In this document: positions 9,635 to 18,566 of the stretch, in pieces
Layout of the letters: each line of letters begins with the position of its first letter
How positions within the stretch are numbered: the stretch's first letter is position 1
From: Pseudomonadota bacterium
GTDB lineage: Bacteria; Pseudomonadota; Alphaproteobacteria; Rhodobacterales; Rhodobacteraceae
NCBI GenBank assembly: GCA_038533575.1
Contig: JBCAYL010000001.1
Location: 1,578,226-1,642,225, forward strand
DNA length: 64,000 nucleotides
Reading direction: 5' to 3'
Program-made: the position numbers and the translations under genes
The notes under the pieces: model-generated
Database searches by the model: none
Told to the model about the DNA's origin: nothing
What the model saw: the letters and a program-made list of their open reading frames with translations, nothing else

Positions 9635-11317
9635 TCACTGTCCCCTGATCTGGCTCAAGGTCGCGCTTGGCGTCAGCGCCTCGATCCCGAGCACAAGCTC
9701 GATCACCGCCCCGCCGGGCGCGGCGAGCGCTGCATCGAGCGCTGGGGCGAAGGCCTCTGTTTCGCTCACGCGAACCCCGAGAAAGCCGTAAGCCTCCGCA
9801 AGCGCCGGGAAATCAGGGTTCTCAAGCTCCGTGCCCGAGACCCGCGCCGGGTACGTGCGTTCTTGGTGCATCCGGATCGTCCCGTAGGAGCCGTTGTTGA
9901 CCACGAGGATCACGGGACATGCGCCGGCCTGCATCGCCGCGCCTAGCTCGTTGCACGTCATCTGGAAATCCCCGTCGCCTGCCATGCAGACGACCTGCCG
10001 CTCGGGATGGGCGATCTTTGCGGCGATGGCGGCCGGAATGCCATACCCCATGGCCCCCGATTGCGGCGCAAGGAGCCTCTGCCCTTGGCCAAAGCGGAAG
10101 AAGCGGTTGGTCCAGACAGCAAAGTTCCCCGCTCCGTTGGTCAAAATGGCATCGTCGTCGAGGCGTGCCTCGAGACGCGCGACCACCTCACGCATGTCGA
10201 GGGCGCCGGGCTGCGCAGGTGCAACGAGGCTCTCCTCGTAGGCGAGGCGCGCGGCAGGCTGGCCCCGATGGCGCACCCCCTTTAGCGCCCGGGCCATCTC
10301 GTTCGGGCCTGCATGGATGGCGATGTCCGGCTGGTATATCTTGCCCAGCTCGCCTGCGTCGGCGTGGCTGTGAATGATCGCCTGCCGCGGCACCGGCGCA
10401 TCGAACAGCGTGTAGCCATCGGTCGTCATCTCCCCGAAGCGGATATTGAGCGCGAGGATCAGGTCGGCGTCGCGGATCAGCGCCTTGACCTGCGCTGTCA
10501 TGCCCACGCCCGCGACCCCTGCAAAGTAGGGCGCGTGGTGATCGAGGAGATCGTGAAAGCGGAATGCGGCCAGCGCAGGGAGGCCCGCATCTGAGAGCCA
10601 GTCATGGAGGGCCGCGCGGCCTACGTCCGTCCAGCCGCCACCGCCGACTATCACGAGGGGGCGCTCCGCACCCTCTAGCCGGGATTTGACCGCGGAGAGA
10701 TCGCCGGGCGACGCCTCGAGGCTCAAGGTGGACGGCGCAGCGAGCGGTGCGGCGTCCGTGAGCTCGACGAGCATGTCCTCGGGGAGCGCGATCACCACGG
10801 GCCCGGGGCGGCCCGTGGTCGCCACCCGCCAGGCGCGTGCGAGCACTTCCGGGATGCGCGCGGGATCGTCGATCTCGGTTGCCCATTTCGCCATGCGCCC
10901 GAACACCGCGCGGTAATCCAGCTCCTGAAAGGCCTCCCTGCCGCGCATCCAGCGCGCCACCTGGCCCACGAAGAGGATCATGGGCACGGAGCCTTGCATG
11001 GCCGTATGCACGCCGATGGAGGCGTTCGTCGCCCCCGGGCCCCGCGTGACCATGCAGATCCCCGGCTCCCCGGTGAGCTGGCCCCACGCGCAAGCCATGA
11101 AGGCCGCGCCGCCCTCGTGCCGGCTCAGTGTCAGCGAGATCGGGCTGTCATGCAGGGCATCGAGCACCGCCAGATAGCTTTCGCCCGGAACCCCGAAAGC
11201 CTGCCTTGCGCCAAGGGCCTCCATGCAAGCCACCAAGAGGGCGCCGCCGCTCCGCGTCGCTGCGCCCTGCGATGTCGCGCCGTCGCGCTCGTCGCTCTGT
11301 GTCTGATCTCGCGCCAT
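9635..11317 (-). CDS. Thiamine pyrophosphate-dependent enzyme, acetolactate synthase large-subunit-like
   Basis: A 560-residue member of the TPP-dependent decarboxylase/synthase superfamily with Pyr, central and PP domains in the usual order. Glu68 in LSRHEGGAAFMACAWG is the residue that activates TPP. The PP-domain TPP motif begins GDGDFQMTCNELGAA and ends VVNN before GSYGTIRMHQER. No regulatory small subunit (ilvH) follows, so it is probably not the biosynthetic acetolactate synthase; other members act on oxalyl-CoA, sulfopyruvate, glyoxylate or benzoylformate. It is the last gene of a leftward trio with an unrecognised gene (ending 47 bp upstream) and an RmlD-like gene. The substrate is unknown. 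Confidence 0.85.
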   Translation of the reverse strand: MARDQTQSDERDGATSQGAATRSGGALLVACMEALGARQAFGVPGESYLAVLDALHDSPISLTLSRHEGGAAFMACAWGQLTGEPGICMVTRGPGATNASIGVHTAMQGSVPMILFVGQVARWMRGREAFQELDYRAVFGRMAKWATEIDDPARIPEVLARAWRVATTGRPGPVVIALPEDMLVELTDAAPLAAPSTLSLEASPGDLSAVKSRLEGAERPLVIVGGGGWTDVGRAALHDWLSDAGLPALAAFRFHDLLDHHAPYFAGVAGVGMTAQVKALIRDADLILALNIRFGEMTTDGYTLFDAPVPRQAIIHSHADAGELGKIYQPDIAIHAGPNEMARALKGVRHRGQPAARLAYEESLVAPAQPGALDMREVVARLEARLDDDAILTNGAGNFAVWTNRFFRFGQGQRLLAPQSGAMGYGIPAAIAAKIAHPERQVVCMAGDGDFQMTCNELGAAMQAGACPVILVVNNGSYGTIRMHQERTYPARVSGTELENPDFPALAEAYGFLGVRVSETEAFAPALDAALAAPGGAVIELVLGIEALTPSATLSQIRGQ

Positions 11318-11364
11318 GGCCGCACCCTATGCTCAAAGCCGAGGGAAGCGCCACCGCCACGCGC

Positions 11365-12291
11365 CTAGCCCGAAGAGATCGCCCGCAGCGGGATGATGCG
11401 CGGGTCGAAGATATCCGGAACGCCCTCGTTGAGCCGTCTCTCCAGAGCCTCGCCCAGCCGTGAGCCCGCGTGATGGATGGCGGCGTCCTGAAGCTCGGGC
11501 ACGCCGATGAGGCCGCGCTCGAAGGCGGCCACTTCCGGCAGGCCGAAGAGGCCGCTGCCGGCCTTGCGCTGGCGCACGACGAAGCGATGCGCCTCGGTCA
11601 CACCGGTATCTGGCCGTAGCTGGTGCCAGGCCGCCACCGCGGGCAGCGTGCCCGCGCGCAGCCCGCGCTCGCTCGCGTAAAGGCGCAGCAGCGCGGCCTG
11701 CCCCTCCTCCGAGGTGGAGGCCACGGACAGCCAGGAGGCAAAATCGAGGGCGCGGGGATCTAGGAATGTCAGGCCCAGCGCCGCCGCACCGCGCGACATG
11801 GCGCCCATGTCGGCACAGGGCGAGATATCGTTCACGAGCCCGAGCGCGTCCGCGGTGACGTGGATCCCGCGCCCTCCCCCGGTTGCCGGCGCGACGAAGA
11901 CGGTCGCGCCGCGTTGCCGCGTGTCCTGCAATGCGAGCTCCAGCGGGTTCTTGGCGCTCAGGAAAAGGCCGAGCGGCGCGGCCATGAGAGGGCTGCCGAG
12001 GAGCTCCTGTCTTCCAGCGCGTAAGGCTTCGGGCAATCCGGGCTCGGAGCCGATCAAACGCACATTGATCCCGAGATCCCGCCCCATGCGTATGGCGGCC
12101 GTGACGGCGGCGTGCCGCGCCTCTGGCACCGCGACCGATACATCTTCTGCCCCGAGTGAAATCAGCAGGGCGAGCCCGTAGTCGAGAAGGCTCTGCTTCT
12201 GGACCTGCTGCAGGGGGTCCATCTTCTCCGAGGGCAGCCACAGAAGGCCTCGACGGGCGATGTATCTCTGGAATGTGGGCGCTCTTTTCAT
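11365..12291 (-). CDS. Unrecognised 308-residue protein
   Basis: I do not recognise this protein. It has no signal peptide and no clear membrane segment. The N-terminus is basic (MKRAPTFQRYIARRGLLWLP), followed by a possible alternating alpha/beta region: LLDYGLALLISLGAEDVSVA, then MGRDLGINVRLIGSEPGL and a glycine-rich VAPATGGGRGIH that could be a nucleotide or phosphate loop. The C-terminal third is helical and ends in LGEALERRLNEGVPDIFDPR. The start at 12291 lies 4 bp after the stop of the RmlD-like gene, and the next gene is a TPP enzyme, so the three are probably co-transcribed. Codon use matches the neighbours. A Rossmann-like fold is a guess. Confidence 0.75.
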   Translation of the reverse strand: MKRAPTFQRYIARRGLLWLPSEKMDPLQQVQKQSLLDYGLALLISLGAEDVSVAVPEARHAAVTAAIRMGRDLGINVRLIGSEPGLPEALRAGRQELLGSPLMAAPLGLFLSAKNPLELALQDTRQRGATVFVAPATGGGRGIHVTADALGLVNDISPCADMGAMSRGAAALGLTFLDPRALDFASWLSVASTSEEGQAALLRLYASERGLRAGTLPAVAAWHQLRPDTGVTEAHRFVVRQRKAGSGLFGLPEVAAFERGLIGVPELQDAAIHHAGSRLGEALERRLNEGVPDIFDPRIIPLRAISSG

Positions 12292-12295
12292 GTCT

Positions 12296-13186
12296 CTAGG
12301 CCGCCTTGCCCGCGGCACGACGCGCGTCCTGGAAGCGTCGCGCGGTGCGCGCCAGATCCGCGCGCCAATCTGGCGCGGCGATCCCGAAAACCTCCGACGT
12401 TCTCCGAGTGTCGAGCCGCCCGTTCAAAGGGCGCGGTGCAAGCCAAGGGACCGCCGACGCATGGTGCTGCGAGGTGATCTTCACATCGAGCCCCGCGGCG
12501 GCCACGGCCTCGCGCGCGACATCGGCGAGCGAAGCGGGCGCGTCCCCGGCGAAGTGATAGGTGCCGGAAAGGTCCGGCCTTTCAGCAAGTGTCTTGGCGA
12601 TCTGCACGGCCGCCGCGGCTGCAGCGACCGCCGGTGTCGGCTGGGCGACGAGGTCGCCGCGCACCGCCAGCCGGTCTCTCGCACCGGCGGCGCGCAAAAG
12701 GGACCGCAGCACGTTGCGACCTTGCGCGCTGAAAAGCCAAGACGTGCGCAGAATGGCATGCACGCCGGCGGCGGCGCGCACCTGCTGCTCTCCGCGCAGG
12801 CGAGATCTGCCGAAGGCCTGGCACGGTGCCGTCGGGCTCTCCGGCGTCCATGGCGCGGACCCGTCCCCGGAAAAGACGAACTCGCTCGACATGTGGATGA
12901 ACGGGATCCCGCGCGATGCGCAATGGCGGGCGAGGACACCGGGCGCCCGCCCGTTGACGAGAAAGGCACGCCCGCGCGATGTCTCGGCCCCGTCGATGTC
13001 GCCGTGGCAGGCCGCGTTGATGACCGCGGTCGGGGCGTGCTCCTCCATGCGCTGCACGCAGCGGCGCGCATCGGTGAGATCAGCCTGCTGACGCGACAGT
13101 ACCGTGACCCCCGGCTGCCCGGACAAGGCGCGCCCGATCTGGCTGGTCGCCCCGAAGACGAGGAATCTGCCGTGCGGAGCGGTCAT
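12296..13186 (-). CDS. RmlD-like extended SDR lacking the catalytic Tyr and Lys
   Basis: A 296-residue protein with the fold of dTDP-4-dehydrorhamnose reductase (RmlD). The N-terminal Rossmann motif is VFGATSQIGRAL. Where RmlD has a Thr-Asp-Tyr-Val-Phe stretch this protein has HMSSEFVFSGDGSAPW, and where the family has the YGxTKxxGE active site this protein reads FGRSRLRGE. The catalytic Tyr is therefore Phe and the catalytic Lys is Arg. The codons at this site (TTC, CGC) are unambiguous in the given sequence. It may bind nucleotide-sugar or NADP without normal reductase activity, or use different chemistry. It leads the leftward trio with the 12291 gene and the TPP enzyme; no rmlA, rmlB or rmlC is nearby. 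Confidence 0.8.
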   Translation of the reverse strand: MTAPHGRFLVFGATSQIGRALSGQPGVTVLSRQQADLTDARRCVQRMEEHAPTAVINAACHGDIDGAETSRGRAFLVNGRAPGVLARHCASRGIPFIHMSSEFVFSGDGSAPWTPESPTAPCQAFGRSRLRGEQQVRAAAGVHAILRTSWLFSAQGRNVLRSLLRAAGARDRLAVRGDLVAQPTPAVAAAAAAVQIAKTLAERPDLSGTYHFAGDAPASLADVAREAVAAAGLDVKITSQHHASAVPWLAPRPLNGRLDTRRTSEVFGIAAPDWRADLARTARRFQDARRAAGKAA

Positions 13187-13393
13187 TCAACACCGCCTCG
13201 ACCTGCCCGGGCGCGTGCGCCGGGACGCACCGGAGCGATTTTCGCAACGCACGTCACGGGTTAAGCCGATCTGAAAACACCCCGGGAGCTCGCTCCCGAC
13301 CCCGAAAATCCACCTGCATGACCTCCGTCCCTCGATATTTCGAGAACCGTATGCCCTGGCGGATGAATCGCGGGTTAAGCCCGGGCCAAAAAT

Positions 13394-14734
13394 TCAGGCG
13401 GCTTCGGAGACCGCATCCGCCACGGCCCGCACGACCTGCGCGAGGAGGGCCTCGTCGCTGGCCTCGGCCATCACACGGATCAGGGGCTCGGTGCCGGATT
13501 TCCTGATGAGAAGCCTGCCCTTGCCATCGAGCGCGGCTTCGGCCTCACGGATGGTTGCCTTGACGTGGTCTGCTTCAAGGGGCTCGCGCCCCGCGGCATA
13601 ACGGACGTTTTCAAGCTTTTGCGGGCAGCGCTCGAAGACCCGTGTCAGTGCGCTCGCCGCATCGCCCGTTTCCACCATCGCGCTCAGGATCTGGAGCCCG
13701 GCCAGAAGACCGTCGCCTGTCGTGGCGTAGTCGGACATCACGATGTGACCGGATTGTTCTCCGCCGAGGTTGAAGCCGTGCTCGCGCATGGCCTCCACGA
13801 CGTAGCGGTCGCCCACGGCGGTCCGGTGCAGCGTGAGCCCCTGCCCCGCGAGCCATTGCTCAAGCCCGAGATTGGACATCACCGTGGCGGCCAGCGTGTT
13901 GTGCTTGAGCCTGCCTTCCTTGGCCCAGCGCCCGGCGATGAGTGCCATCAGCTGATCCCCATCGACGATGGCACCGGTCTCATCGACGACGATGATGCGG
14001 TCTGCGTCCCCGTCGAGCGCGATGCCGATATGCGCCCCTTCGATGACCACGCGGTCCGCGAGCGCTTGCGGTGCCGTGGAGCCGCAGCCCTTGTTGATGT
14101 TGTAGCCATCGGGGCTCGCGCCGAGCGTCACCACGTCAGCCCCGAGTTCCCAGAGCACCTGCGGCGCGGTCTTGTAGGCTGCGCCATTTGCGCAATCGAC
14201 GACGATCTTGAGCCCGCCGAGCCGCTGCCCCCGGGGCAGCGTGGATTTCACGACCTCCACGTAGCGGCCCGTGGCGCTTTCGACCCGGTTCGCGCGCCCG
14301 ATCTTCGCCGGCTGGCAGAGCGGGACGCCAGCGTGGAAGAGCGCCTCGATTTCTGCTTGTGCGTCGTCGGAGAGCTTGAACCCGTCGGGTCCGAAGAACT
14401 TGATCCCGTTGTCTTGGTGCGGGTTGTGCGAGGCCGAGATCATGACGCCGACATCGGCCCGCATGGACACCGTCAACATCCCCACGGCCGGCGTCGGAAC
14501 GGGGCCGACGAAGATCACGTCGAGGCCCGCAGAGGTGAACCCCGCCGCCAGCGCCGTCTCCAGCATGTAGCCGGAGCGGCGCGTGTCCTTGCCGATCACG
14601 ACCTGATGCACCCGCTCGTCCCGGCGGAAATAATGGCCCGCCGCTGCGCCGAGGCGCAGCACGGCCTCTGGCGTCATGGGGTAAGTGTTTGCCTCGCCTC
14701 GGATGCCGTCGGTGCCAAAGAGTGATTTGCCCAT
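13394..14734 (-). CDS. glmM: Phosphoglucosamine mutase
   Basis: GlmM converts glucosamine-6-phosphate to glucosamine-1-phosphate for UDP-GlcNAc, peptidoglycan and LPS synthesis. The 446-residue length is standard. It opens [16 protein letters not shown], has the catalytic phosphoserine loop [20 protein letters not shown], the metal loop [12 protein letters not shown], the sugar loop GGEQSGHI, and the phosphate-binding [14 protein letters not shown] near the C-terminus. It is transcribed leftwards. In many alphaproteobacteria glmM follows ftsH or folP, but neither is present here. It is divergent from the formylglycine-generating enzyme gene with 135 bp between starts. Confidence 0.97.
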   Translation of the reverse strand: MGKSLFGTDGIRGEANTYPMTPEAVLRLGAAAGHYFRRDERVHQVVIGKDTRRSGYMLETALAAGFTSAGLDVIFVGPVPTPAVGMLTVSMRADVGVMISASHNPHQDNGIKFFGPDGFKLSDDAQAEIEALFHAGVPLCQPAKIGRANRVESATGRYVEVVKSTLPRGQRLGGLKIVVDCANGAAYKTAPQVLWELGADVVTLGASPDGYNINKGCGSTAPQALADRVVIEGAHIGIALDGDADRIIVVDETGAIVDGDQLMALIAGRWAKEGRLKHNTLAATVMSNLGLEQWLAGQGLTLHRTAVGDRYVVEAMREHGFNLGGEQSGHIVMSDYATTGDGLLAGLQILSAMVETGDAASALTRVFERCPQKLENVRYAAGREPLEADHVKATIREAEAALDGKGRLLIRKSGTEPLIRVMAEASDEALLAQVVRAVADAVSEAA

Positions 14735-14869
14735 CGTCCCACGCCCTTTTCTTCCTTGCGGGCTTCATCGCGCGCGGGCTCCTGCGTTGCAAGCAAAGCG
14801 ATGGGCACGCAGGCGCTTTGAGCGAAGAAGGGCTTGCGTGGCCACGGTCCGACGGGCCACATCGCCGCC

Positions 14870-15817
14870 ATGGATGACGGATCCGGGACTTGCTGCGCAC
14901 CGAGCCGCGCGGGGCAATCGGCCCCGGCTGATATACGATATGCCCCGATCCGATATGCTCCGGGCGCGCCCCCAAAAGACGCGGTGGAGATACCCGGCGG
15001 CGAGGGCCTCCTCGGGACGAAGGCCCCGATCCTCCCGCAGGATGGCGAAGCCCCCTTGCGAAAGACCAGGATCAGGCCGTTCGCCATGGAGCGCGGGACG
15101 GTCACCAACGCGCAATTCGCGGCCTTCATCGCCGCAACAGGCCACGTCACGCTGGCGGAGACGCTGGGCTGGTCCTTCGTCTTCGCAGGGCATCTGCCCG
15201 AAGATCACCCGCCCACGCAGGGCGTCGTGGGCGCTGAATGGTGGCGGCGCGTGTCCGGTGCCACGTGGCTGGCGCCCAACGGTCCGGGCACCGAGGCTGC
15301 CCGCCAGCCAGACCACCCAGTCACCCAAGTCGCCTGGTCCGATGCACGGGCCTACGCCGCGTGGGCCGGCGGGCGGCTGCCCACGGAGGCCGAATGGGAG
15401 CACGCGGCGCGGGGCGGGCTTGGCGCGGTGACCTTCCCCTGGGGCGAGGCTGCCCCGGAGGACGAGATGGAACGCTACCCCTGCAATATCTGGCAAGGCC
15501 GGTTCCCGGGCCGAAACACCGCCGCTGACGGCCACGCGGCCACCGCGCCGTCCCACAGCTTTCCTCCAAACGGCTACGGCCTCCACAACATGGTCGGGAA
15601 CGTTTGGGAGTGGACGGCCGATCCCTTCCGCCTCCGGTCGCTGAAACGCGCCGCCAAGGCGCGGGAGCGGGAGATGCGGGGATACAAGACGCTGAAGGGC
15701 GGCAGTTTTCTTTGCCACGCCTCGTACTGCTTCAGATACCGCATCGCCGCGCGGATCGGGAACGGGCCTGACGCCACGACGACGCACCAGGGTTTCCGCA
15801 TCGTTTATGATCGCTGA
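14870..15817 (+). CDS. Formylglycine-generating enzyme (SUMF1/FGE family)
   Basis: FGE oxidises the active-site cysteine of sulfatases to formylglycine. The 315-residue product has an N-terminal CCAPSR stretch often seen in bacterial FGEs and the C-type-lectin-like FGE domain from about residue 50. The active-site pair is intact: Cys282 and Cys287 in GGSFLCHASYCFRYR, matching the two redox cysteines of characterised FGEs, which separates it from general SUMF1/EgtB-like proteins. NMVGNVWEW and GRLPTEAEWEHAARGG are further family hallmarks. The start at 14870 is preferred; a TTG at 14834 behind AAGAAGG is an alternative. Residues 23-32 hold a tandem IRYAP repeat. The likely client in this window is the sulfatase at 49237-50766. 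Confidence 0.92.
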   Translation: MDDGSGTCCAPSRAGQSAPADIRYAPIRYAPGAPPKDAVEIPGGEGLLGTKAPILPQDGEAPLRKTRIRPFAMERGTVTNAQFAAFIAATGHVTLAETLGWSFVFAGHLPEDHPPTQGVVGAEWWRRVSGATWLAPNGPGTEAARQPDHPVTQVAWSDARAYAAWAGGRLPTEAEWEHAARGGLGAVTFPWGEAAPEDEMERYPCNIWQGRFPGRNTAADGHAATAPSHSFPPNGYGLHNMVGNVWEWTADPFRLRSLKRAAKAREREMRGYKTLKGGSFLCHASYCFRYRIAARIGNGPDATTTHQGFRIVYDR

Positions 15818-15938
15818 CCGCCCGCGCTCGGGATGCAGGAAGCGGCCTCGTGTCGCAAACAGGCCAGAACCCGGCCCTCCCGGCTTGTGAGGGCGCGGCG
15901 CTCCCGTAAGCTTCGGGCAGATCCGCAGGGAGAGCGTC

Positions 15939-18350
15939 ATGAAAGATCAATACAGGGTGGTCGTCATCGGCGGCGGCGTCGTGGGCGCCTCGGTCGCCTA
16001 TCACCTCACGAAGTACGGCTGGACCGACATCGCCATCGTCGAGCGCAACGTGCTTACCGCGGGCTCGTCCTGGCACGCGGCAGGCGGCGTCCACGCGCTC
16101 AATGCCGATCCCAACATGGCCGCGCTGCAAGCCTACACGATCGACCTGCTCTCCGAGATCGAGGAGGAGAGCGGCATCAATATCGGCTTCCATGTCACGG
16201 GCGGCGTCACCGTCGCCTGCGCGCCGGAGCGCTGGCAGTGGCTGCAATCGGCCTACCGCACCTTCCAGACCATCGGGATCGAGGATTGTCACCTGATGAC
16301 CCCCGAGGAGATCAAGGAGCGCTGCCCGATCATGTCCACCGAGGGCGTCATCGGCGGCCTCTGGGCGGATCGGGAGGGATACGTGGACACCACCGGCACC
16401 GTCCACGCCTATGCCCGCGCCGCCAAGAACCGGGGCGCGGACATCATCGAGCACAACAAGGTCGAGGAACTGAACTGGAAGGGCGACCACTGGGAGGTCG
16501 TCACTGAAAAGGGCAAGATCCGCGCCGAGCACGTCGTGAATGCGGGTGGGCTCTGGGCCAAGCAATGCGGGCGCATGGTGGGGCTCGACCTGCCGGTATC
16601 CCCTCTCGCCCACCACTACTTCCTGACAGAGACCATCCCCGAGCTCGAGATGCTCGATTTCGAGATGCCCATGACCGTGGACCTCGAGGGCTTCACCTAC
16701 ATGCGCCAGGACAAGAAGGGCATCCTCGTGGGCATCTACGAGGTCGACCACCAGCACTGGATGATGGACGGCGCGCCGTGGAACTACGGCATCGAGCTTC
16801 TGCAGGAAGACCCCGACCGGATTGAAAAGGAGCTGATGCTCGCCTTCGAACGCTACCCTTGCCTCAATGACGTGGGCATCCAGAGCTGGGTCAACGGCGC
16901 CTTCACCTTCTCGCCCGATGGCAACCCGCTCGTGGGCCCTGTGTCGAGCGTGCCGAACTACTGGCTCGCATGCGGCGTGATGGCGGGCTTCCTTCAGGGC
17001 GGCGGCGTGGGCAAGACGCTGGCGGAATGGATGATCCACGGCGAGCCGGAGACCGATGCGTGGTCCATGGATATCGCGCGCTACGGGCCCCAGCATTCCA
17101 ACAAGGAATACATCAAGCAGACCACGGGCCAATTCTACTCCCGCCGCTTCGTGATGAGCTATCCCAACGAACAGCTTCCCGCCGGTCGCCCGCTGCGCAT
17201 GGCGCCGGCCTATAGCGACATGACCGAGGCCGGCGCGCGCTGGGGCTGCTCTTGGGGCCTCGAGACCCCGCTTTACTTCGCCCCGAAGGACTTCGAGGAA
17301 ACACCGAGCCTCGACCGGACCGACGCCACCCCCTTCGTGGAAGCCGAGCACAAGGCAATCCGGGAGGCCGCGGGCCTTCTCGACATCACCGGCTTCTCCC
17401 GCTTCGAGGTGACGGGACCGGGGGCGGAGGCGTGGCTCGATCAGCTTTTTGCCACGAAACTGCCCGCGCCAGGGCGCGCGCGGCTGGCCGTCATGCTCTC
17501 GGAGGAAGGGCGCCTCAAGGGTGACCTGACCCTCTTCAACTGGGGCAATGGCGAATACTGGATCATGGGATCCTACTACCTGCGCGCATGGCACCTGCGC
17601 TGGTTCAAGGACCACCTGAAAGGGCGCGGTGAGGGGGCAGAGGTCAACGTCTCGGACATTTCTGACGATATCTGCGGCTTCTCGCTCAGCGGCCCGAACT
17701 CGAAAAAGATCCTCCACACGATCAATCCCGATGTCGACCTGAAATTTATGGGCTGCGGGACCTTCGACCTCGGGCTGCTGCGCTGCGACGTGGCGCGGCT
17801 CTCCGTGACGGGGGAGTTGGGCTACGAAATCCATTGCCACGCCAACGAACACATCGCGCTCCGCACGATGCTGCTCGCGGCGGGCGAAGGCCACGGCCTG
17901 CGCGAGGTGGGCTTCAACGCGCTGCTCTCCACGCGGATCGAAAAGAGCTTCGGCATCTGGTCGGCGGAATTCACGCAGGACCGCACCCCAGCGATGACGG
18001 GGATGGACCGCTGGATCGACTGGTCGAAACCGGCCTTCATCGGCAAGGACGCCGCCGAGAAAGAGCGCAGCACCGGCCCCGCACAACGCCTTGTGACGCT
18101 CGGTCTCGAGAGCCCCGAGGCGGACTGCTCGGGCTACGAGCCCGTCTGGTCGAACGGCACGCGCGTGGGCTTCACGACCTCGGGCGCCTACGGCCACACG
18201 CTGGGGACCTCCATCGCAATGGCCATGGTCGACAGCGCCTATGCCGAGCCCGGGACCGAGCTCTCCGTTCACGTCGTGGGCGTCGAACGCGCGGCCAAGG
18301 TCCTCACGCCCTCGCCCTATGACCCGAACGGCGCGGCGATGCGGGCCTGA
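15939..18350 (+). CDS. Dimethylglycine/sarcosine dehydrogenase-like FAD oxidoreductase with GcvT domain
   Basis: This 803-residue protein joins an N-terminal D-amino-acid-oxidase-type FAD domain to a C-terminal GcvT-like folate-binding domain. It would demethylate dimethylglycine (or sarcosine) and pass the formaldehyde-level carbon to tetrahydrofolate. The FAD motif is VVIGGGVVGASVAYHL near residue 7. His46 in SSWHAAGGVH corresponds to the histidine that carries covalent FAD in characterised dimethylglycine dehydrogenases. The GcvT part begins near residue 460 (GLLDITGFSRFEVTGPGAEA). The ATG follows CAGGGAGAG. Choline-sulfatase in the same window would feed the choline to glycine route. The exact N-methyl substrate cannot be fixed from sequence. 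Confidence 0.88.
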   Translation: MKDQYRVVVIGGGVVGASVAYHLTKYGWTDIAIVERNVLTAGSSWHAAGGVHALNADPNMAALQAYTIDLLSEIEEESGINIGFHVTGGVTVACAPERWQWLQSAYRTFQTIGIEDCHLMTPEEIKERCPIMSTEGVIGGLWADREGYVDTTGTVHAYARAAKNRGADIIEHNKVEELNWKGDHWEVVTEKGKIRAEHVVNAGGLWAKQCGRMVGLDLPVSPLAHHYFLTETIPELEMLDFEMPMTVDLEGFTYMRQDKKGILVGIYEVDHQHWMMDGAPWNYGIELLQEDPDRIEKELMLAFERYPCLNDVGIQSWVNGAFTFSPDGNPLVGPVSSVPNYWLACGVMAGFLQGGGVGKTLAEWMIHGEPETDAWSMDIARYGPQHSNKEYIKQTTGQFYSRRFVMSYPNEQLPAGRPLRMAPAYSDMTEAGARWGCSWGLETPLYFAPKDFEETPSLDRTDATPFVEAEHKAIREAAGLLDITGFSRFEVTGPGAEAWLDQLFATKLPAPGRARLAVMLSEEGRLKGDLTLFNWGNGEYWIMGSYYLRAWHLRWFKDHLKGRGEGAEVNVSDISDDICGFSLSGPNSKKILHTINPDVDLKFMGCGTFDLGLLRCDVARLSVTGELGYEIHCHANEHIALRTMLLAAGEGHGLREVGFNALLSTRIEKSFGIWSAEFTQDRTPAMTGMDRWIDWSKPAFIGKDAAEKERSTGPAQRLVTLGLESPEADCSGYEPVWSNGTRVGFTTSGAYGHTLGTSIAMAMVDSAYAEPGTELSVHVVGVERAAKVLTPSPYDPNGAAMRA

Positions 18351-18368
18351 CTTCGACCAGGAAAAACA

Positions 18369-18393
18369 GGGCTCCGCATAACGCGGGGCCCTT
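18369..18393 (+). terminator. Hairpin behind the dimethylglycine dehydrogenase gene
   Basis: GGGCTCCGC (18369-18377) pairs with GCGGGGCCC (18383-18391), nine pairs including one G-T, with the loop ATAAC. Only a short TT follows, so it is a weak-tailed terminator candidate 19 bp after the stop at 18350. Confidence 0.5.
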
Positions 18394-18566
18394 AACCCTC
18401 TGCCAAGCTTCGTAAATTGTTTCGCGCGCGAAGCATTCGCCGAGGCTAGAGCGCGGACAAATCGCTTTCTTGGTCGTCCTCCCAAAAACCCGCATCTTTT
18501 GCGAGACGGTGCTACGATCTTGATCCCAATCAATGATTTAAGCTGCTCAGCTGCGAAGGTTCTGGC

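Noticed and set aside
12306-12557. Short plus-strand frames opposite the RmlD-like gene
   Set aside because: No ribosome-binding site or recognisable motif; antisense to a conserved fold.
18421-18432. Perfect 12-bp palindrome TTCGCGCGCGAA
   Set aside because: CG-repeat palindromes are expected at this base composition, and no loop or T-tail follows.
15732-18533. A 933-codon open frame on the minus strand opposite the dimethylglycine dehydrogenase gene
   Set aside because: It is the antisense shadow of a well-conserved plus-strand enzyme; high GC opens such frames, and its translation is rich in Arg, His and Ala without family motifs.
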